Assembly: GCF_013415365.1 (NCBI RefSeq)
Contig: NZ_JACBYB010000007.1
Coordinates: forward strand, 1 to 64,000
Length of the DNA: 64,000 bases
DNA from: Gemella sp. GL1
GTDB lineage: Bacteria > Bacillota > Bacilli > Staphylococcales > Gemellaceae
Direction of reading: 5' to 3'
Shown: positions 52,932-63,424 of the stretch, one piece after another
How positions within the stretch are numbered: position 1 is the stretch's first letter
Layout: the number at the start of each line of letters is the position of its first letter
Made by a program: the position numbers and the translations under genes
The notes under the pieces: model-generated
Database searches by the model: none
Seen by the model: the letters and a program-made list of their open reading frames with translations, nothing else
Told to the model about the DNA's origin: nothing

Positions 52932-53150
52932 TTAAATAAGGACTTCTTTGCCTACTAAATAGTTATCTCCATCAAAAATTACAGAAACATCTCTCCTACT
53001 GTAATCTCCGTTAGGGCTAGGAATTATTACATCTTTAAAAGTTCGACCATCAATTATTATATTAGAGTGGTTAGTAAACTCGTTAGGTATATCTTTATTC
53101 AGTGTTAACATTATTATATTTCCAAATTTAAAAACTTTTTCTACTATCAT
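52932..53150 (-). CDS. Hypothetical 72-residue protein
   Basis: Not recognised. The protein is beta-rich with no membrane segment: FKFGNIIMLTLNKDIP, then IIIDGRTFKDVIIPSPNGDY and the end VIFDGDNYLVGKEVLI. AAAGGAG stands 11 nt before the ATG and overlaps the end of the broken ORF upstream. Together they look like a two-gene unit between glcK and rpoD. No function can be assigned. Confidence 0.65.
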   Translation of the reverse strand: MIVEKVFKFGNIIMLTLNKDIPNEFTNHSNIIIDGRTFKDVIIPSPNGDYSRRDVSVIFDGDNYLVGKEVLI

Positions 53151-53166
53151 AACTAATCAAACTCCT

Positions 53167-53360
53167 TTATTTTTTCTTATAGTACGCTATATCATTATTT
53201 ACAGCGTCGATTTTAATTTTTGGTAATTTATATCTTTCAGCATATTCTATTGATTTTTCTTTAGCTTTAATTTCATTTCATTTAGATTAGGTAATGATGG
53301 ATATGAAATAACTAAAATATATATATCCATAAAACACAAAAAATAGAGCCGAAAGAACAT
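53167..53360 (-). pseudogene. Small ORF broken by a 5-bp tandem duplication
   Basis: On the minus strand one frame reads from ATG 53330 (or ATG 53360, giving a hydrophobic start) through DIYILVISYPSLPNLNE. The next frame continues IKAKEKSIEYAERYKLPK and on to a stop at 53167. At the join the sequence AATGA occurs twice in tandem. Removing one copy restores a single open frame of 52 codons (62 from the upper ATG). The restored protein has a hydrophobic start and a Lys/Glu/Tyr-rich tail; its family is unknown. It directly precedes the 72-residue gene. Confidence 0.55.
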
Positions 53361-53412
53361 GAGTATTTTAAAAAAATATCATTCTAACTGCCCCATTTTT
53401 AAAAACACAACA

Positions 53413-53442
53413 TTAAAACCCTTGATAAATCAAAGGTTTTAA
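53413..53442 (-). terminator. Terminator after rpoD
   Basis: A 14-bp stem TTAAAACCTTTGAT with its near-complement (one wobble) and a 2-nt loop, followed on the minus strand by TGTTGTGTTTTT. Confidence 0.75.
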
Positions 53443-53445
53443 CGT

Positions 53446-54537
53446 TTACTCCATAAATCCTTTTAATTTGTTTAACTTAGATGGATGTTTTAATTTTCTA
53501 ATTGCTTTTGCTTCAATCTGTCTAATACGCTCACGAGTTACACCAAAAGCAGCACCTACTTCTTCAAGAGTGTGTGTCTTACCATCTTTCAATCCAAATC
53601 GTAATTTTAGTACATTTTCTTCACGGTCTGTTAATGTTTCAAGAATTTCTTCTAATTGCTCTTTAAGTATTTCATTAGCAGCGTGCTCTACTGGAGATTG
53701 CGCATCTTTATCTTCGATAAAGTCCCCTAAATGCGAATCATCCTCTTCTCCAATTGGTGTTTCTAGTGAAACTGGTTCTTGTGCTATCTTCAAAATTTCT
53801 CTTACTTTTTCAGAAGTCATTCCCATTTTCTTACCAATTTCTTCTGGCTTAGGTTCACGTCCTAAATCTTGAAGTAATTGTCTTTGTACTCTTATAAGCC
53901 TATTGATTGTTTCAACCATGTGTACCGGTATACGGATAGTTCTAGCTTGGTCTGCAATTGCACGTGTAATTGCTTGACGAATCCACCAGGTTGCATAAGT
54001 TGAGAACTTAAATCCCTTAGAATAATCAAACTTCTCAACCGCTTTAATTAGACCCATATTCCCTTCTTGGATTAAGTCTAGAAATAACATTCCTCGGCCC
54101 ACATATCTTTTAGCGATAGATACTACAAGTCTTAAATTAGCTTCTGATAATTCTTGTTTAGCTTCTTCTTTTTCAAAGTCAGTTCCAGATTCGATAATTT
54201 TTGCAAGTTGGAGCTCTCTTTCTTTTGAAAGAAGCGGTACTTTCCCAATCTCTTTTAAATACATTCTTACCGGATCATTAGTTTTGATTCCGGCAGGAAC
54301 TGATAAATCTTCTAAATCAATTTCTTCTTCAATCTTCTCTTTTTCTGCATTAGCATTAATTAAGATGACATCTTCACGACTTAATTCTTCATAAAAATCA
54401 TCCATATCGTCAGAAGATACGTTTAACTTAGAGAAAGCATCTAATATTTCTTCTTGTGTTAATTCACCATTATTCTTACCTTTTTCAAGTAATTCACTTT
54501 TTAAAGTTTCAAAATCTTTTGCCGTTTGTTTTGCCAT
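53446..54537 (-). CDS. rpoD: RNA polymerase primary sigma factor SigA/RpoD
   Basis: 363 residues, the size of Gram-positive SigA. Region 1.2 begins [16 protein letters not shown]; region 2 has [17 protein letters not shown] and [14 protein letters not shown]; region 4 has [13 protein letters not shown]-like [17 protein letters not shown] and the helix-turn-helix [18 protein letters not shown]. The many TTGACA/TATAAT promoters in the window are its expected targets. It lies 11 bp after dnaG, the classic macromolecular-synthesis pair. Confidence 0.98.
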   Translation of the reverse strand: MAKQTAKDFETLKSELLEKGKNNGELTQEEILDAFSKLNVSSDDMDDFYEELSREDVILINANAEKEKIEEEIDLEDLSVPAGIKTNDPVRMYLKEIGKVPLLSKERELQLAKIIESGTDFEKEEAKQELSEANLRLVVSIAKRYVGRGMLFLDLIQEGNMGLIKAVEKFDYSKGFKFSTYATWWIRQAITRAIADQARTIRIPVHMVETINRLIRVQRQLLQDLGREPKPEEIGKKMGMTSEKVREILKIAQEPVSLETPIGEEDDSHLGDFIEDKDAQSPVEHAANEILKEQLEEILETLTDREENVLKLRFGLKDGKTHTLEEVGAAFGVTRERIRQIEAKAIRKLKHPSKLNKLKGFME

Positions 54538-54548
54538 TTACTTTCTCC

Positions 54549-56339
54549 TTATTTTTTATAATTTTTCAATTTATCCAATATAGATATTTTTGCGTGAATA
54601 TCCTCTTCTCCGATTGCATTGTCCAACTCTGTTTTCAAACGAGTAAATTCCTGCTTAAGATTATTTTTCTTTTTGAAATATTCAATATACTCCTTAACTG
54701 AATCTATAGACGGTTCCTCTTCTATCAAAAAGTCTGTATTATCTATATAATTCAATAAATGTAGTAACTCGTAATCTACTACATTAGATGTAAATTTATA
54801 CATCTCAAAATCCATATAATTATTATAATATATTCCTAAGTTTTTTACTAGTTTTGAAAACAAAAGGTTACTAAAGTTCATATTTTCAAGTTCTTCATAA
54901 AATTCAAAGAATATATCACGGGATTTTAAGAAATATTTAAACATTCTACATGTGTTAATATCATAATTTTGTGATCTAAACAACTTTTCTATTTTAGTTT
55001 TATTAGGGACATAATCATTAACTGAAATAGTATCTCTAGTAATTCCTAATGCTGCTAATTCCCTAACCAATATTTTTTTATCTATTTCAAAATTATTAGC
55101 TAAACTTGATAGAAGTAGATCCTTTAAAGATTCTTCTTTTAAATAAGCAATGTTTTTTAGTATTTCGTTTTTATTATTTAATTTCGCTTCTATATTTTTA
55201 GAGTGATCTTTTAAATAAGAAATTTTCCAATCGATATAGTGAGTTTTATTATTTATAACATAGTCACTAAAAGAAAAGTTCTCATCCTTTTCTTTTCTAT
55301 ATGCTACAAATTCATCAATATCTTTTTTGCTAGTAATATTTATTTTATAAATATTGTTAGTTTTACTCAATAAGCTATTACCGATATTAATGCAGGCATC
55401 TTGGCCAGCCTTATCATTATCTAAGGCTAAGCTTACATTATCTACCAATCTTAATAAACTAGATGCCCTATTTTCATCAAGACTGGTTCCCATTATTGCT
55501 ACAACATTTTTTACATTTTCTTGGTAAGCTCTTATGACGTCCATATATCCTTCAACAAGAATTATGTTATTTTCTTTACTTATAAAAGGTCTTGCATCTG
55601 AAAAATTATATAAAATATTTCTTTTTTCAAAAATATCAGTTTCCTGAGTATTATAATATTTGGCAACAGACTTATCTTCAGACATAGTTCTACCTGAAAA
55701 AGCAACTACCCTTGATTTATCGTCCTTTATAGGAAATATTATCCTATCTTTAAATACATCATAGTAGCTACCATTTGAAGCCATAGTTACTAAACCAGCA
55801 TCTGCAGCATATTCTAAACTTATATTCTTTGATTTTAAAAAATCTACTATTAACTTATCGACATTTGGTGCATATCCTATATTGAAATGTTTTATACTTT
55901 CTTTAGTAATACCTCTATTTAATAAATAATTGAGTGCTTTTTCTGCTTCTTTTGTATTTAATAAAATATAGTTATAATAGTCTGCTATTAAATCAGATGA
56001 ATAATACATTGTATCTATACGATTATCTAAGTTGTATGCTTTTGTTTTTCTTTCTTCTTCTACCTCTAGACCTAATCTTGTTGCTAACTTAATTAGGGCT
56101 TGTTTAAAAGAAATACTTTCTAGCTGTGCTAAAAAATTAATAGCATTTCCTCCCTGTCCACAACCAAAACAATGAGCTATTTTTTTCTCAGGAGATACTG
56201 AGAAAGATGGAGTTTTTTCATTATGAAATGGACACAAACCTATATAATTTTTTCCTCTAGCTTCCAATTTTACATATTCGCTAACCAAAGAAACAATATC
56301 TGTATTTTCTAAAACATAATCTATATCAATTCTAGCCAT
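54549..56339 (-). CDS. dnaG: DNA primase
   Basis: 596 residues. Zinc-binding residues Cys36, His39, Cys57 and Cys60 in LCPFHNEKT and HCFGCGQGG. TOPRIM catalytic parts: ILVEGYMDVI with Glu, and LALDNDKAGQDA. The C-terminal helicase-binding part is AT-rich and poorly conserved, as usual. It makes RNA primers at the fork. First gene of dnaG-rpoD. Confidence 0.97.
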   Translation of the reverse strand: MARIDIDYVLENTDIVSLVSEYVKLEARGKNYIGLCPFHNEKTPSFSVSPEKKIAHCFGCGQGGNAINFLAQLESISFKQALIKLATRLGLEVEEERKTKAYNLDNRIDTMYYSSDLIADYYNYILLNTKEAEKALNYLLNRGITKESIKHFNIGYAPNVDKLIVDFLKSKNISLEYAADAGLVTMASNGSYYDVFKDRIIFPIKDDKSRVVAFSGRTMSEDKSVAKYYNTQETDIFEKRNILYNFSDARPFISKENNIILVEGYMDVIRAYQENVKNVVAIMGTSLDENRASSLLRLVDNVSLALDNDKAGQDACINIGNSLLSKTNNIYKINITSKKDIDEFVAYRKEKDENFSFSDYVINNKTHYIDWKISYLKDHSKNIEAKLNNKNEILKNIAYLKEESLKDLLLSSLANNFEIDKKILVRELAALGITRDTISVNDYVPNKTKIEKLFRSQNYDINTCRMFKYFLKSRDIFFEFYEELENMNFSNLLFSKLVKNLGIYYNNYMDFEMYKFTSNVVDYELLHLLNYIDNTDFLIEEEPSIDSVKEYIEYFKKKNNLKQEFTRLKTELDNAIGEEDIHAKISILDKLKNYKK

Positions 56340-56385
56340 TCATCTCACCTCCAAATACTAATTTAGACATAATAATAGTAGTGTA

Positions 56386-56394
56386 ATTATAGCA
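56386..56394 (-). promoter_or_regulatory. Extended -10 promoter of dnaG-rpoD
   Basis: Minus strand TGCTATAAT about 47 bp before the dnaG start. The TG-N-TATAAT form is a full extended -10; no good -35 is seen at 17 nt. Confidence 0.6.
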
Positions 56395-56668
56395 TAAAAT
56401 ACAAATTTTTTTAATAGCTTATCCTTAATTTTTTACAATTATTTTAAACTAAAAAAAGTCTAACTAAAACAACTATTCTAGTTCATAATAATCATTATTT
56501 TATAAGTATCTCCATCTTCTTAATATCTTTATCAGTAAAAGCAAGAAAACTTACGATTTCCTTTAATGATTAACTTACACTAATTTTATAACTCATTCTT
56601 CTTATCTATATATAAGTTTATAAAATATATTTAATACATAACTTGTATTTTTATTCTAAAGATGATAA

Positions 56669-56826
56669 AATAAATCTAAGCGAGCTAATGATGGTGTGAG
56701 TTTAGCAAAATTTATTTGGAATTTTTATAACTTAATACCAAAGTGAATGCTTAGCATTAACGAGGGTGGAACCACGGATTTTTATTCGTCCCTGTATATA
56801 GTCTCTTTAACTATGTACAGGGATTT
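56669..56826 (+). promoter_or_regulatory. T-box riboswitch, glycine specific, upstream of glyQS
   Basis: Stem I holds AAGCGAGCTAATGATGGTG and is closed by AAATAAAT/ATTTATTT. The specifier is GGA (56718-56720), a glycine codon, followed by a purine. The T-box is GAGGGTGGAACCACGG (56762-56777); its TGGA would pair with a tRNA end carrying discriminator U, as bacterial tRNA-Gly does. The terminator is CCCTGTATATAG with CTATGTACAGGG (56790-56822) and a T-run. Uncharged tRNA-Gly should promote readthrough into glyQS. Confidence 0.93.
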
Positions 56827-56852
56827 TTATATTTTTAAGGAGGAATTTATTG

Positions 56853-58226
56853 ATGGAAAAGATTTTATCTTTATCTAAAAATAGAGGTTTCGTATTTCAA
56901 GGTTCTGAAATTTACGGAGGTCTAGCTAATACTTGGGACTATGGTCCCCTAGGTGTTGAATTAAAAAATAATATTAAGAAAGCATGGTGGAAAAAATTCA
57001 TTCAAGAATCTCCCTACAATGTAGGTCTAGATTCAGCTATTCTTATGAATCCAAAAACTTGGGAAGCATCAGGTCATGTTGGTAATTTCTCAGACCCAAT
57101 GATGGATTGTAAAGAATGTAAATCACGTTTACGTGCAGACAAATTAATAGAAGAATTCTACTACAATGAAAAAGGTGAAGATAAGGTTGTTGACGGACTA
57201 CCATTTGAAGAGTTAGAAAAAATCATCGCTGATGAAAATATCCCTTGTCCAGAATGTGGTAAACACAACTATACTAAGATTCGTCAATTCAACTTAATGT
57301 TCAAGACAAGCCAAGGTGTTGTAGAAAACTCTACAAGTGATATCTTCCTACGTCCAGAAACAGCACAAGGTATCTTTGTAAACTTCAAAAATGTTCAAAG
57401 ATCTATGCGTAAAAAATTACCATTTGGTATTGCTCAAATAGGGAAATCATTCCGTAATGAGATTACTCCAGGTAACTTTATCTTCCGTACTCGTGAATTT
57501 GAACAGATGGAATTAGAGTTTTTCTGTGAACCAGGAACTGACTTAGAATGGCATACTTATTGGAAAAACTTCTGTAAAGAATGGTTATTAAAACTTGGTA
57601 TGAAAGAAGAAGCTGTAAGACTACGTGACCACGATAAAGAAGAATTATCTCACTACTCTAACGCCACAACAGATATCGAATTTTTATTCCCATTTGGGTG
57701 GGGAGAATTATGGGGAATTGCCTCGAGAACTGATTTCGATTTAAAACAACACTCAGAACACTCTAAAGTAGACTTGACTTACCATGATTTACTGAAAAAT
57801 GAAAAATATCTACCATACTGCATCGAGCCATCTGTAGGGGTTGATCGTGTTCTTTTAGCATTTTTATGTAATGCTTATATGGAAGAAGAAGTTGGAGAAA
57901 AAGATGTACGTACTCTTCTAAAATTTCATCCAGCAATAGCACCCTACAAGGCTGCTATTTTACCACTTTCTAAAAAATTATCAAAAGCTGCTACTAAGCT
58001 TTATGCAGACTTAGCTGCTGACTTTATGGTAGATTTCGATGAAACTGGATCTATCGGTAAAAGATACCGTCGTCAAGACGAAGTTGGTACTCCATTCTGT
58101 ATCACTTACGATTTTGATTCAGAAACTGATGGAATGGTAACAATTCGTGACCGTGATACAATGGAACAAACTCGTATTCCTATTTCTGAAGTAAAAGCAT
58201 TTATAGAAGAAAAATTAAAATTCTAA
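56853..58226 (+). CDS. glyQS: Glycyl-tRNA synthetase, single-chain class IIA
   Basis: 457 residues. Charges tRNA-Gly. The alpha2 form seen in staphylococci: [20 protein letters not shown] near the start, a CKEC/CPECG zinc insert, motif 2 [20 protein letters not shown], motif 3 [14 protein letters not shown] and a C-terminal anticodon-binding domain. The start is ATG 56853, 9 nt after AAGGAGG; TTG 56850 just before it is possible. Regulated by the T-box leader upstream. Confidence 0.97.
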   Translation: MEKILSLSKNRGFVFQGSEIYGGLANTWDYGPLGVELKNNIKKAWWKKFIQESPYNVGLDSAILMNPKTWEASGHVGNFSDPMMDCKECKSRLRADKLIEEFYYNEKGEDKVVDGLPFEELEKIIADENIPCPECGKHNYTKIRQFNLMFKTSQGVVENSTSDIFLRPETAQGIFVNFKNVQRSMRKKLPFGIAQIGKSFRNEITPGNFIFRTREFEQMELEFFCEPGTDLEWHTYWKNFCKEWLLKLGMKEEAVRLRDHDKEELSHYSNATTDIEFLFPFGWGELWGIASRTDFDLKQHSEHSKVDLTYHDLLKNEKYLPYCIEPSVGVDRVLLAFLCNAYMEEEVGEKDVRTLLKFHPAIAPYKAAILPLSKKLSKAATKLYADLAADFMVDFDETGSIGKRYRRQDEVGTPFCITYDFDSETDGMVTIRDRDTMEQTRIPISEVKAFIEEKLKF

Positions 58227-58232
58227 TAAATA

Positions 58233-58260
58233 TAGACCCGATGTTAGCCTCGGGTCTATT
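58233..58260 (+). terminator. Terminator after glyQS
   Basis: A 10-bp stem ATAGACCCGA with its complement, an 8-nt loop and a T-rich tail. Confidence 0.85.
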
Positions 58261-58320
58261 TACTTTATCTATTTTTTTCTATTAGCACATAAAATATATT
58301 TCACAATTTTACACTAAAAT

Positions 58321-58363
58321 TAAGAAAAAGAGAATTAAGTAAAACTTAATTCTCTTTTTCTTA
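58321..58363 (-). terminator. Terminator after fetB
   Basis: A perfect 20-bp stem TAAGAAAAAGAGAATTAAGT with a 3-nt loop. The fetB stop lies within it; U-rich on both strands, so it can also back up the glyQS terminator. Confidence 0.88.
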
Positions 58364-59128
58364 TTCAAATTCTAATTGGTCTCTTTTATTAAAATATGTT
58401 TTATATGAGAAGTATGCTGCCACCATTGAACCTAAACTTGTTGCAGATAGCAACATAAACATTACCATAATTTGATACTTAATAGCATGAACTGGGTCTA
58501 CTCCTGCAAAAATAAGTCCTGACATCATACCAGGTAAACTTACTAATCCTACCGTTTTTGCTGAATCTATGGTTGGCTGCATACCTGTCTTAATACTATC
58601 ACGTAAAATTGATTGTGATGCCAACTTAACAGAAGCTCCTAATGTTAATTTTTCTAGTATTTGTTGCCTATTATCTTTAAAAGAGCTATACATTGACTTA
58701 TAAGCAAGCCCAATAGCTGCCATTGAGTTACTCGCAATCATACCTGAAATAGGAATAATTTGTGATGGTATAAATTTAATAGCACCCGATACTACTAAAA
58801 TCCCTAAAGTTACACCTGTTGATAACAAAATTGCTAAAAATGAATGCCATTGCTTACTTGATTTATTAGGATTTCTCTTTTTGGCCTGACTACTAGCATT
58901 ATATATTATTACTAACACCATTGCCAAACTTAGAAAAGCATTTGAAACCTGAAAAATATATTTTAAAATAAAACCAGTTAAAGTAAGTTGTAGAACTGTT
59001 CTAATTACTGCATAAAAAATATCCTTAGACAAATCTAACTTCTCTTTCTGACTTATTATCATTGCTAGTATAACTAAAGAAAATATTAAAACAAGTGATA
59101 AGTTGTCCACTGTTACATTATTATTCAT
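58361..59128 (-). CDS. fetB: ABC transporter permease, FetB/YbbM (UPF0014) family
   Basis: 255 residues with about seven membrane helices. Typical segments are PISGMIASNSMAAIGLAY, ILRDSIKTGMQPTIDSAKTV and LVSLPGMMSGLIFAGVDP. E. coli FetAB is linked to iron export and oxidative-stress resistance; the same role here is inference. It overlaps fetA by 8 bp. Confidence 0.92.
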   Translation of the reverse strand: MNNNVTVDNLSLVLIFSLVILAMIISQKEKLDLSKDIFYAVIRTVLQLTLTGFILKYIFQVSNAFLSLAMVLVIIYNASSQAKKRNPNKSSKQWHSFLAILLSTGVTLGILVVSGAIKFIPSQIIPISGMIASNSMAAIGLAYKSMYSSFKDNRQQILEKLTLGASVKLASQSILRDSIKTGMQPTIDSAKTVGLVSLPGMMSGLIFAGVDPVHAIKYQIMVMFMLLSATSLGSMVAAYFSYKTYFNKRDQLEFE

Positions 59129-59762
59129 ACTTGATTTCCCCTCCTTCTATATTAATTACACTTGTAGCTAAATCTATTTCTTCTTGATCATGAGTTACTT
59201 CAATAATTGTTTTTCCTTTTTTATGATACTCATTTATTAAATTGTGGACTAAGTGTTTTGTATCTGTATCTAAACCTGCTGTTATCTCGTCTAGTAACAA
59301 AACTTTAGGTTCAAAAATCATATTTCTGACTAAAGCCACACGTTGTTTTTCTCCACCAGATAAATCTTTAATTTTATGATTCAAATACTCTTCTGACAAA
59401 TTAACACTTCTCAATGCAATGACTGCTTTCGACTTGTCAAAATCAAGTCCTCTCACAATAAATGGAAACTCTAAATTGTCTTTTACAGTATCTCCGAATA
59501 AAACAGCCTGTTGAAAGAAATAAGACACTTCCTTACGATAGTCTTCCATATCTAAGTTTTCAATATTCTTATTTTCAAATAAAATCCTTCCATTAGTAGG
59601 TGATTGTAGACCTGCTAATAATTTTAGAATACTAGATTTTCCACTTCCTGATGGTCCTACTAAGGTTATTCTATCACCATTTTTAACACTAAGATTAATA
59701 TTTTTTAATATTGATTTATCATTGCTAATGTAGTCAATATTTTTCAATTCAAAAATATTCAT
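59121..59762 (-). CDS. fetA: ABC transporter ATPase, FetA/YbbL type
   Basis: 213 residues, one nucleotide-binding domain: Walker A GPSGSGKSS near residues 37-45, signature DLSGGEKQRVALV, Walker B VLLLDEITAGLD and the His in VTHDQEE. It pairs with FetB. A consensus promoter lies about 40 bp upstream. Confidence 0.92.
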   Translation of the reverse strand: MNIFELKNIDYISNDKSILKNINLSVKNGDRITLVGPSGSGKSSILKLLAGLQSPTNGRILFENKNIENLDMEDYRKEVSYFFQQAVLFGDTVKDNLEFPFIVRGLDFDKSKAVIALRSVNLSEEYLNHKIKDLSGGEKQRVALVRNMIFEPKVLLLDEITAGLDTDTKHLVHNLINEYHKKGKTIIEVTHDQEEIDLATSVINIEGGEIKYE

Positions 59763-59799
59763 TTGAGACCTCTTTTCATATTTTTATTACTATTGATTA

Positions 59800-59828
59800 A
59801 TTATAAATCTAATAACTAGTTTTGTCAA
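59800..59828 (-). promoter_or_regulatory. fetAB promoter
   Basis: Minus strand TTGACA (59823-59828), a 17-nt spacer and TATAAT (59800-59805): full consensus. Confidence 0.88.
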
Positions 59829-59943
59829 TATAACCTTAATATGTTGTAGCTCAAATAAATTTTAAAATAAGTGGCCAAGATAACTTAAATTTAATCATTC
59901 ATTGCTTGGCTTAAAATTACATTAGTAATTTTAAGATACAACA

Positions 59944-61554
59944 TTACTTAATTTTCAAAATAACTATATTTTTCATGATAAATCTATCAAAGAATAATAT
60001 CTTTATTTTTATTAGACAAATTATCTTAGATCCATAAAGATTAGCTAGATACAGAGAATCTTCATAATTTAAGCCATATTTCTCTCCACTTTGAGCTAAA
60101 GTTGCTAATTCTTCATCTACTTTATTAGGATTTATTTCTCCACCAGATACTGGGTAAGTTGTAGAATCAATCAATTTATATTCTTGATTATATTCATCTT
60201 TCAGAATATCCACAATTTTTTCTAAAGCTCCTTCAGCCATTTTACGGTAATCTGTAATCTTTCCTCCAGCAAGTGTTAATAAACCATTATCATCACGTTC
60301 AAAACTTGATCCCCTAGAAACTGCTGATGGATCTAAAGATTTTTCAGATGTACTTGACTCTAATTTTGAAACCGACTTCTCTACATCGTCTCTCGTTTTT
60401 TCATTATTTAAATAAGCTTTTACAGTATCAATAAGTGCATCAAAGCTTTCATCGCTAATTTTACCACTATTTCCACCATTATAATCTGAGGCACTATTAC
60501 CTGATATTAAGGGTCTAAGTCCTGCCCAGGCACTTTCTATATCATCAATAGTCAATTTTGAATTAGGAAACCTATTGTTTACTATTTTTAATAAGTAATC
60601 AACATCTTCTTGATTCACTGTAGGCTTAGCTAAATCTCCTTTGTAATCTGTATCTGTTGTTCCAAAATATGTCTTATCTTCTCTAGGTAATACAAAAATC
60701 ATACGACCATCAGCTAATCCTGAATCAAAATAGACAGGTTGCGGTACTTTTAATTTCTTACTATCTACAACTAAATGAACACCTTTTGTAGGCCTCATCC
60801 TATTAATTTTTTCACCTAAATTAGAGAAATTTCTAATTACATCACTCCGTGGTCCTGTAGTATTTATTACTAATTTAGCTTTTATTTCTAGATTTTCTCC
60901 TGTCAACAAGTCTGTTGCCTTAACACCTATAATTTTTCCATTTGCATCCAATATAAAATCATCTGCACGAACATGGTTTGCTATAAGTGCTCCATCTTGA
61001 TTGGCTTTCTTAATATTTTCAATAACCAATCTAGCATCGTTATTTCTGAAGTCTAGGTATACTCCCCCACCTACTAATCCTTCTTTCTTCAGATCTGGCA
61101 CTCTTTCTAAAACTTCTTCTTTAGTTAAAACTTTATTAGCCATATCTGTCTGATTTACTCCAGCTAATAGATCATATAAATCCATAGCTACCTTCAAACG
61201 AAATAGGCTGAAAGTAGAACCAGCTTCCTCATATACAGGCAATAACATAGGGTCTGGTTTAGGGATGTGTGGTGCAATTTTTTGCACCACTGCCCTTTCG
61301 GAAACTGTGTCCGACACCACTTCTACATCAAATTGTTTAAGGTAACGTAATCCTCCATGTACAAGTTTTGTAGATCTACTACTAGTACCTTCAGCAAAAT
61401 CTTGCATTTCAATTAAAGCTGTATCAATCCCACTTGCAGCAGCCTGCAATGCAACTCCAGCTCCTGTGATACCTCCACCTATAATTAGTAGGTCTAAATT
61501 TTTTTCTTTCATTTTTTGTAGAGAAGTTTGACGCGTCTTTTTTGAAAATTCCAT
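59944..61554 (-). CDS. glpO: Glycerol-3-phosphate oxidase GlpO, C-terminally truncated
   Basis: 536 residues. FAD-dependent oxidation of glycerol-3-phosphate to dihydroxyacetone phosphate, giving hydrogen peroxide in the GlpO type. FAD motif LLIIGGGITGAG near residues 20-31, then SSRSTKLVHGGLRYL, and LTLAGGKITDYRKMA. The flexible insert (SDYNGGNSGK to SRGSSFERDDNG) marks GlpO rather than GlpD. Family members run to about 600 residues; here homology stops at YLANLYGSK near residue 508 and an Ile/Lys/Phe-rich tail of about 27 residues follows. The cap domain with its RRT motif is absent. The start is ATG 61554 behind AAGGAG. Confidence 0.85.
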   Translation of the reverse strand: MEFSKKTRQTSLQKMKEKNLDLLIIGGGITGAGVALQAAASGIDTALIEMQDFAEGTSSRSTKLVHGGLRYLKQFDVEVVSDTVSERAVVQKIAPHIPKPDPMLLPVYEEAGSTFSLFRLKVAMDLYDLLAGVNQTDMANKVLTKEEVLERVPDLKKEGLVGGGVYLDFRNNDARLVIENIKKANQDGALIANHVRADDFILDANGKIIGVKATDLLTGENLEIKAKLVINTTGPRSDVIRNFSNLGEKINRMRPTKGVHLVVDSKKLKVPQPVYFDSGLADGRMIFVLPREDKTYFGTTDTDYKGDLAKPTVNQEDVDYLLKIVNNRFPNSKLTIDDIESAWAGLRPLISGNSASDYNGGNSGKISDESFDALIDTVKAYLNNEKTRDDVEKSVSKLESSTSEKSLDPSAVSRGSSFERDDNGLLTLAGGKITDYRKMAEGALEKIVDILKDEYNQEYKLIDSTTYPVSGGEINPNKVDEELATLAQSGEKYGLNYEDSLYLANLYGSKIICLIKIKILFFDRFIMKNIVILKIK

Positions 61555-61567
61555 TTTATTCTCCTTA

Positions 61568-63082
<1,515 letters not shown>

Positions 63083-63086
63083 CTAA

Positions 63087-63100
63087 TAGTAAGCGTTTTT
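63087..63100 (-). promoter_or_regulatory. Weak cre-like site upstream of glpK
   Basis: Minus strand AAAAAACGCTTACT keeps the CG core and the right half of the catabolite-responsive element consensus but not the left TG. It lies between the -10 and the ribosome site, where CcpA could block elongation. Tentative. Confidence 0.3.
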
Positions 63101-63283
63101 TTACAATTACATTATATAAAATTATAGCCTGTAATCCTTATCATTTTTTTTATTTTTTAGAAAAAATATGATACTTTCTACTAATCTCAAATAAAATTTC
63201 CTATGAAACTGAAAAGTAGCCTCCAAATAAGTCAGCTAAACTTTCACAATCATAAGAATACACTATTTACATTCTAATATTAA

Positions 63284-63320
63284 AAAGCTATTTTAGAAAG
63301 TATTTCTCTAAAATAGCTTT
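63284..63320 (-). terminator. Terminator of the right-edge membrane gene
   Basis: A 14-bp perfect stem AAAGCTATTTTAGA with its complement and a 9-nt loop, followed by TTTTTAAT on the minus strand. It lies about 105 bp after the stop of the membrane protein gene. Confidence 0.75.
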
Positions 63321-63424
63321 ATATAGCAAATATCATTATTTTTCTGTTTTTATATCATTTACCAATTTTTCTAATTCTATACAGCAATTGCTTATTAAGG
63401 AATTTTTCTCTACATTTCTATTAT

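Larger units (their letters stand above)
56340..56852. other. Intergenic region between dnaG and glyQS
   Basis: A 513-base gap. The left end holds the dnaG start signals and an extended -10. From about 56669 it is the glyQS T-box leader. The part from 56400 to 56660 is AT-rich and I see nothing firm in it; the T-box promoter should lie there, but no convincing -35/-10 pair could be chosen. Confidence 0.6.

Noticed and set aside
59836-59943. Inverted repeats after glpO as ends of an insertion sequence
   Set aside because: The arms are short (6-11 bp), lie within about 60 bp of each other, and enclose no transposase or target duplication.
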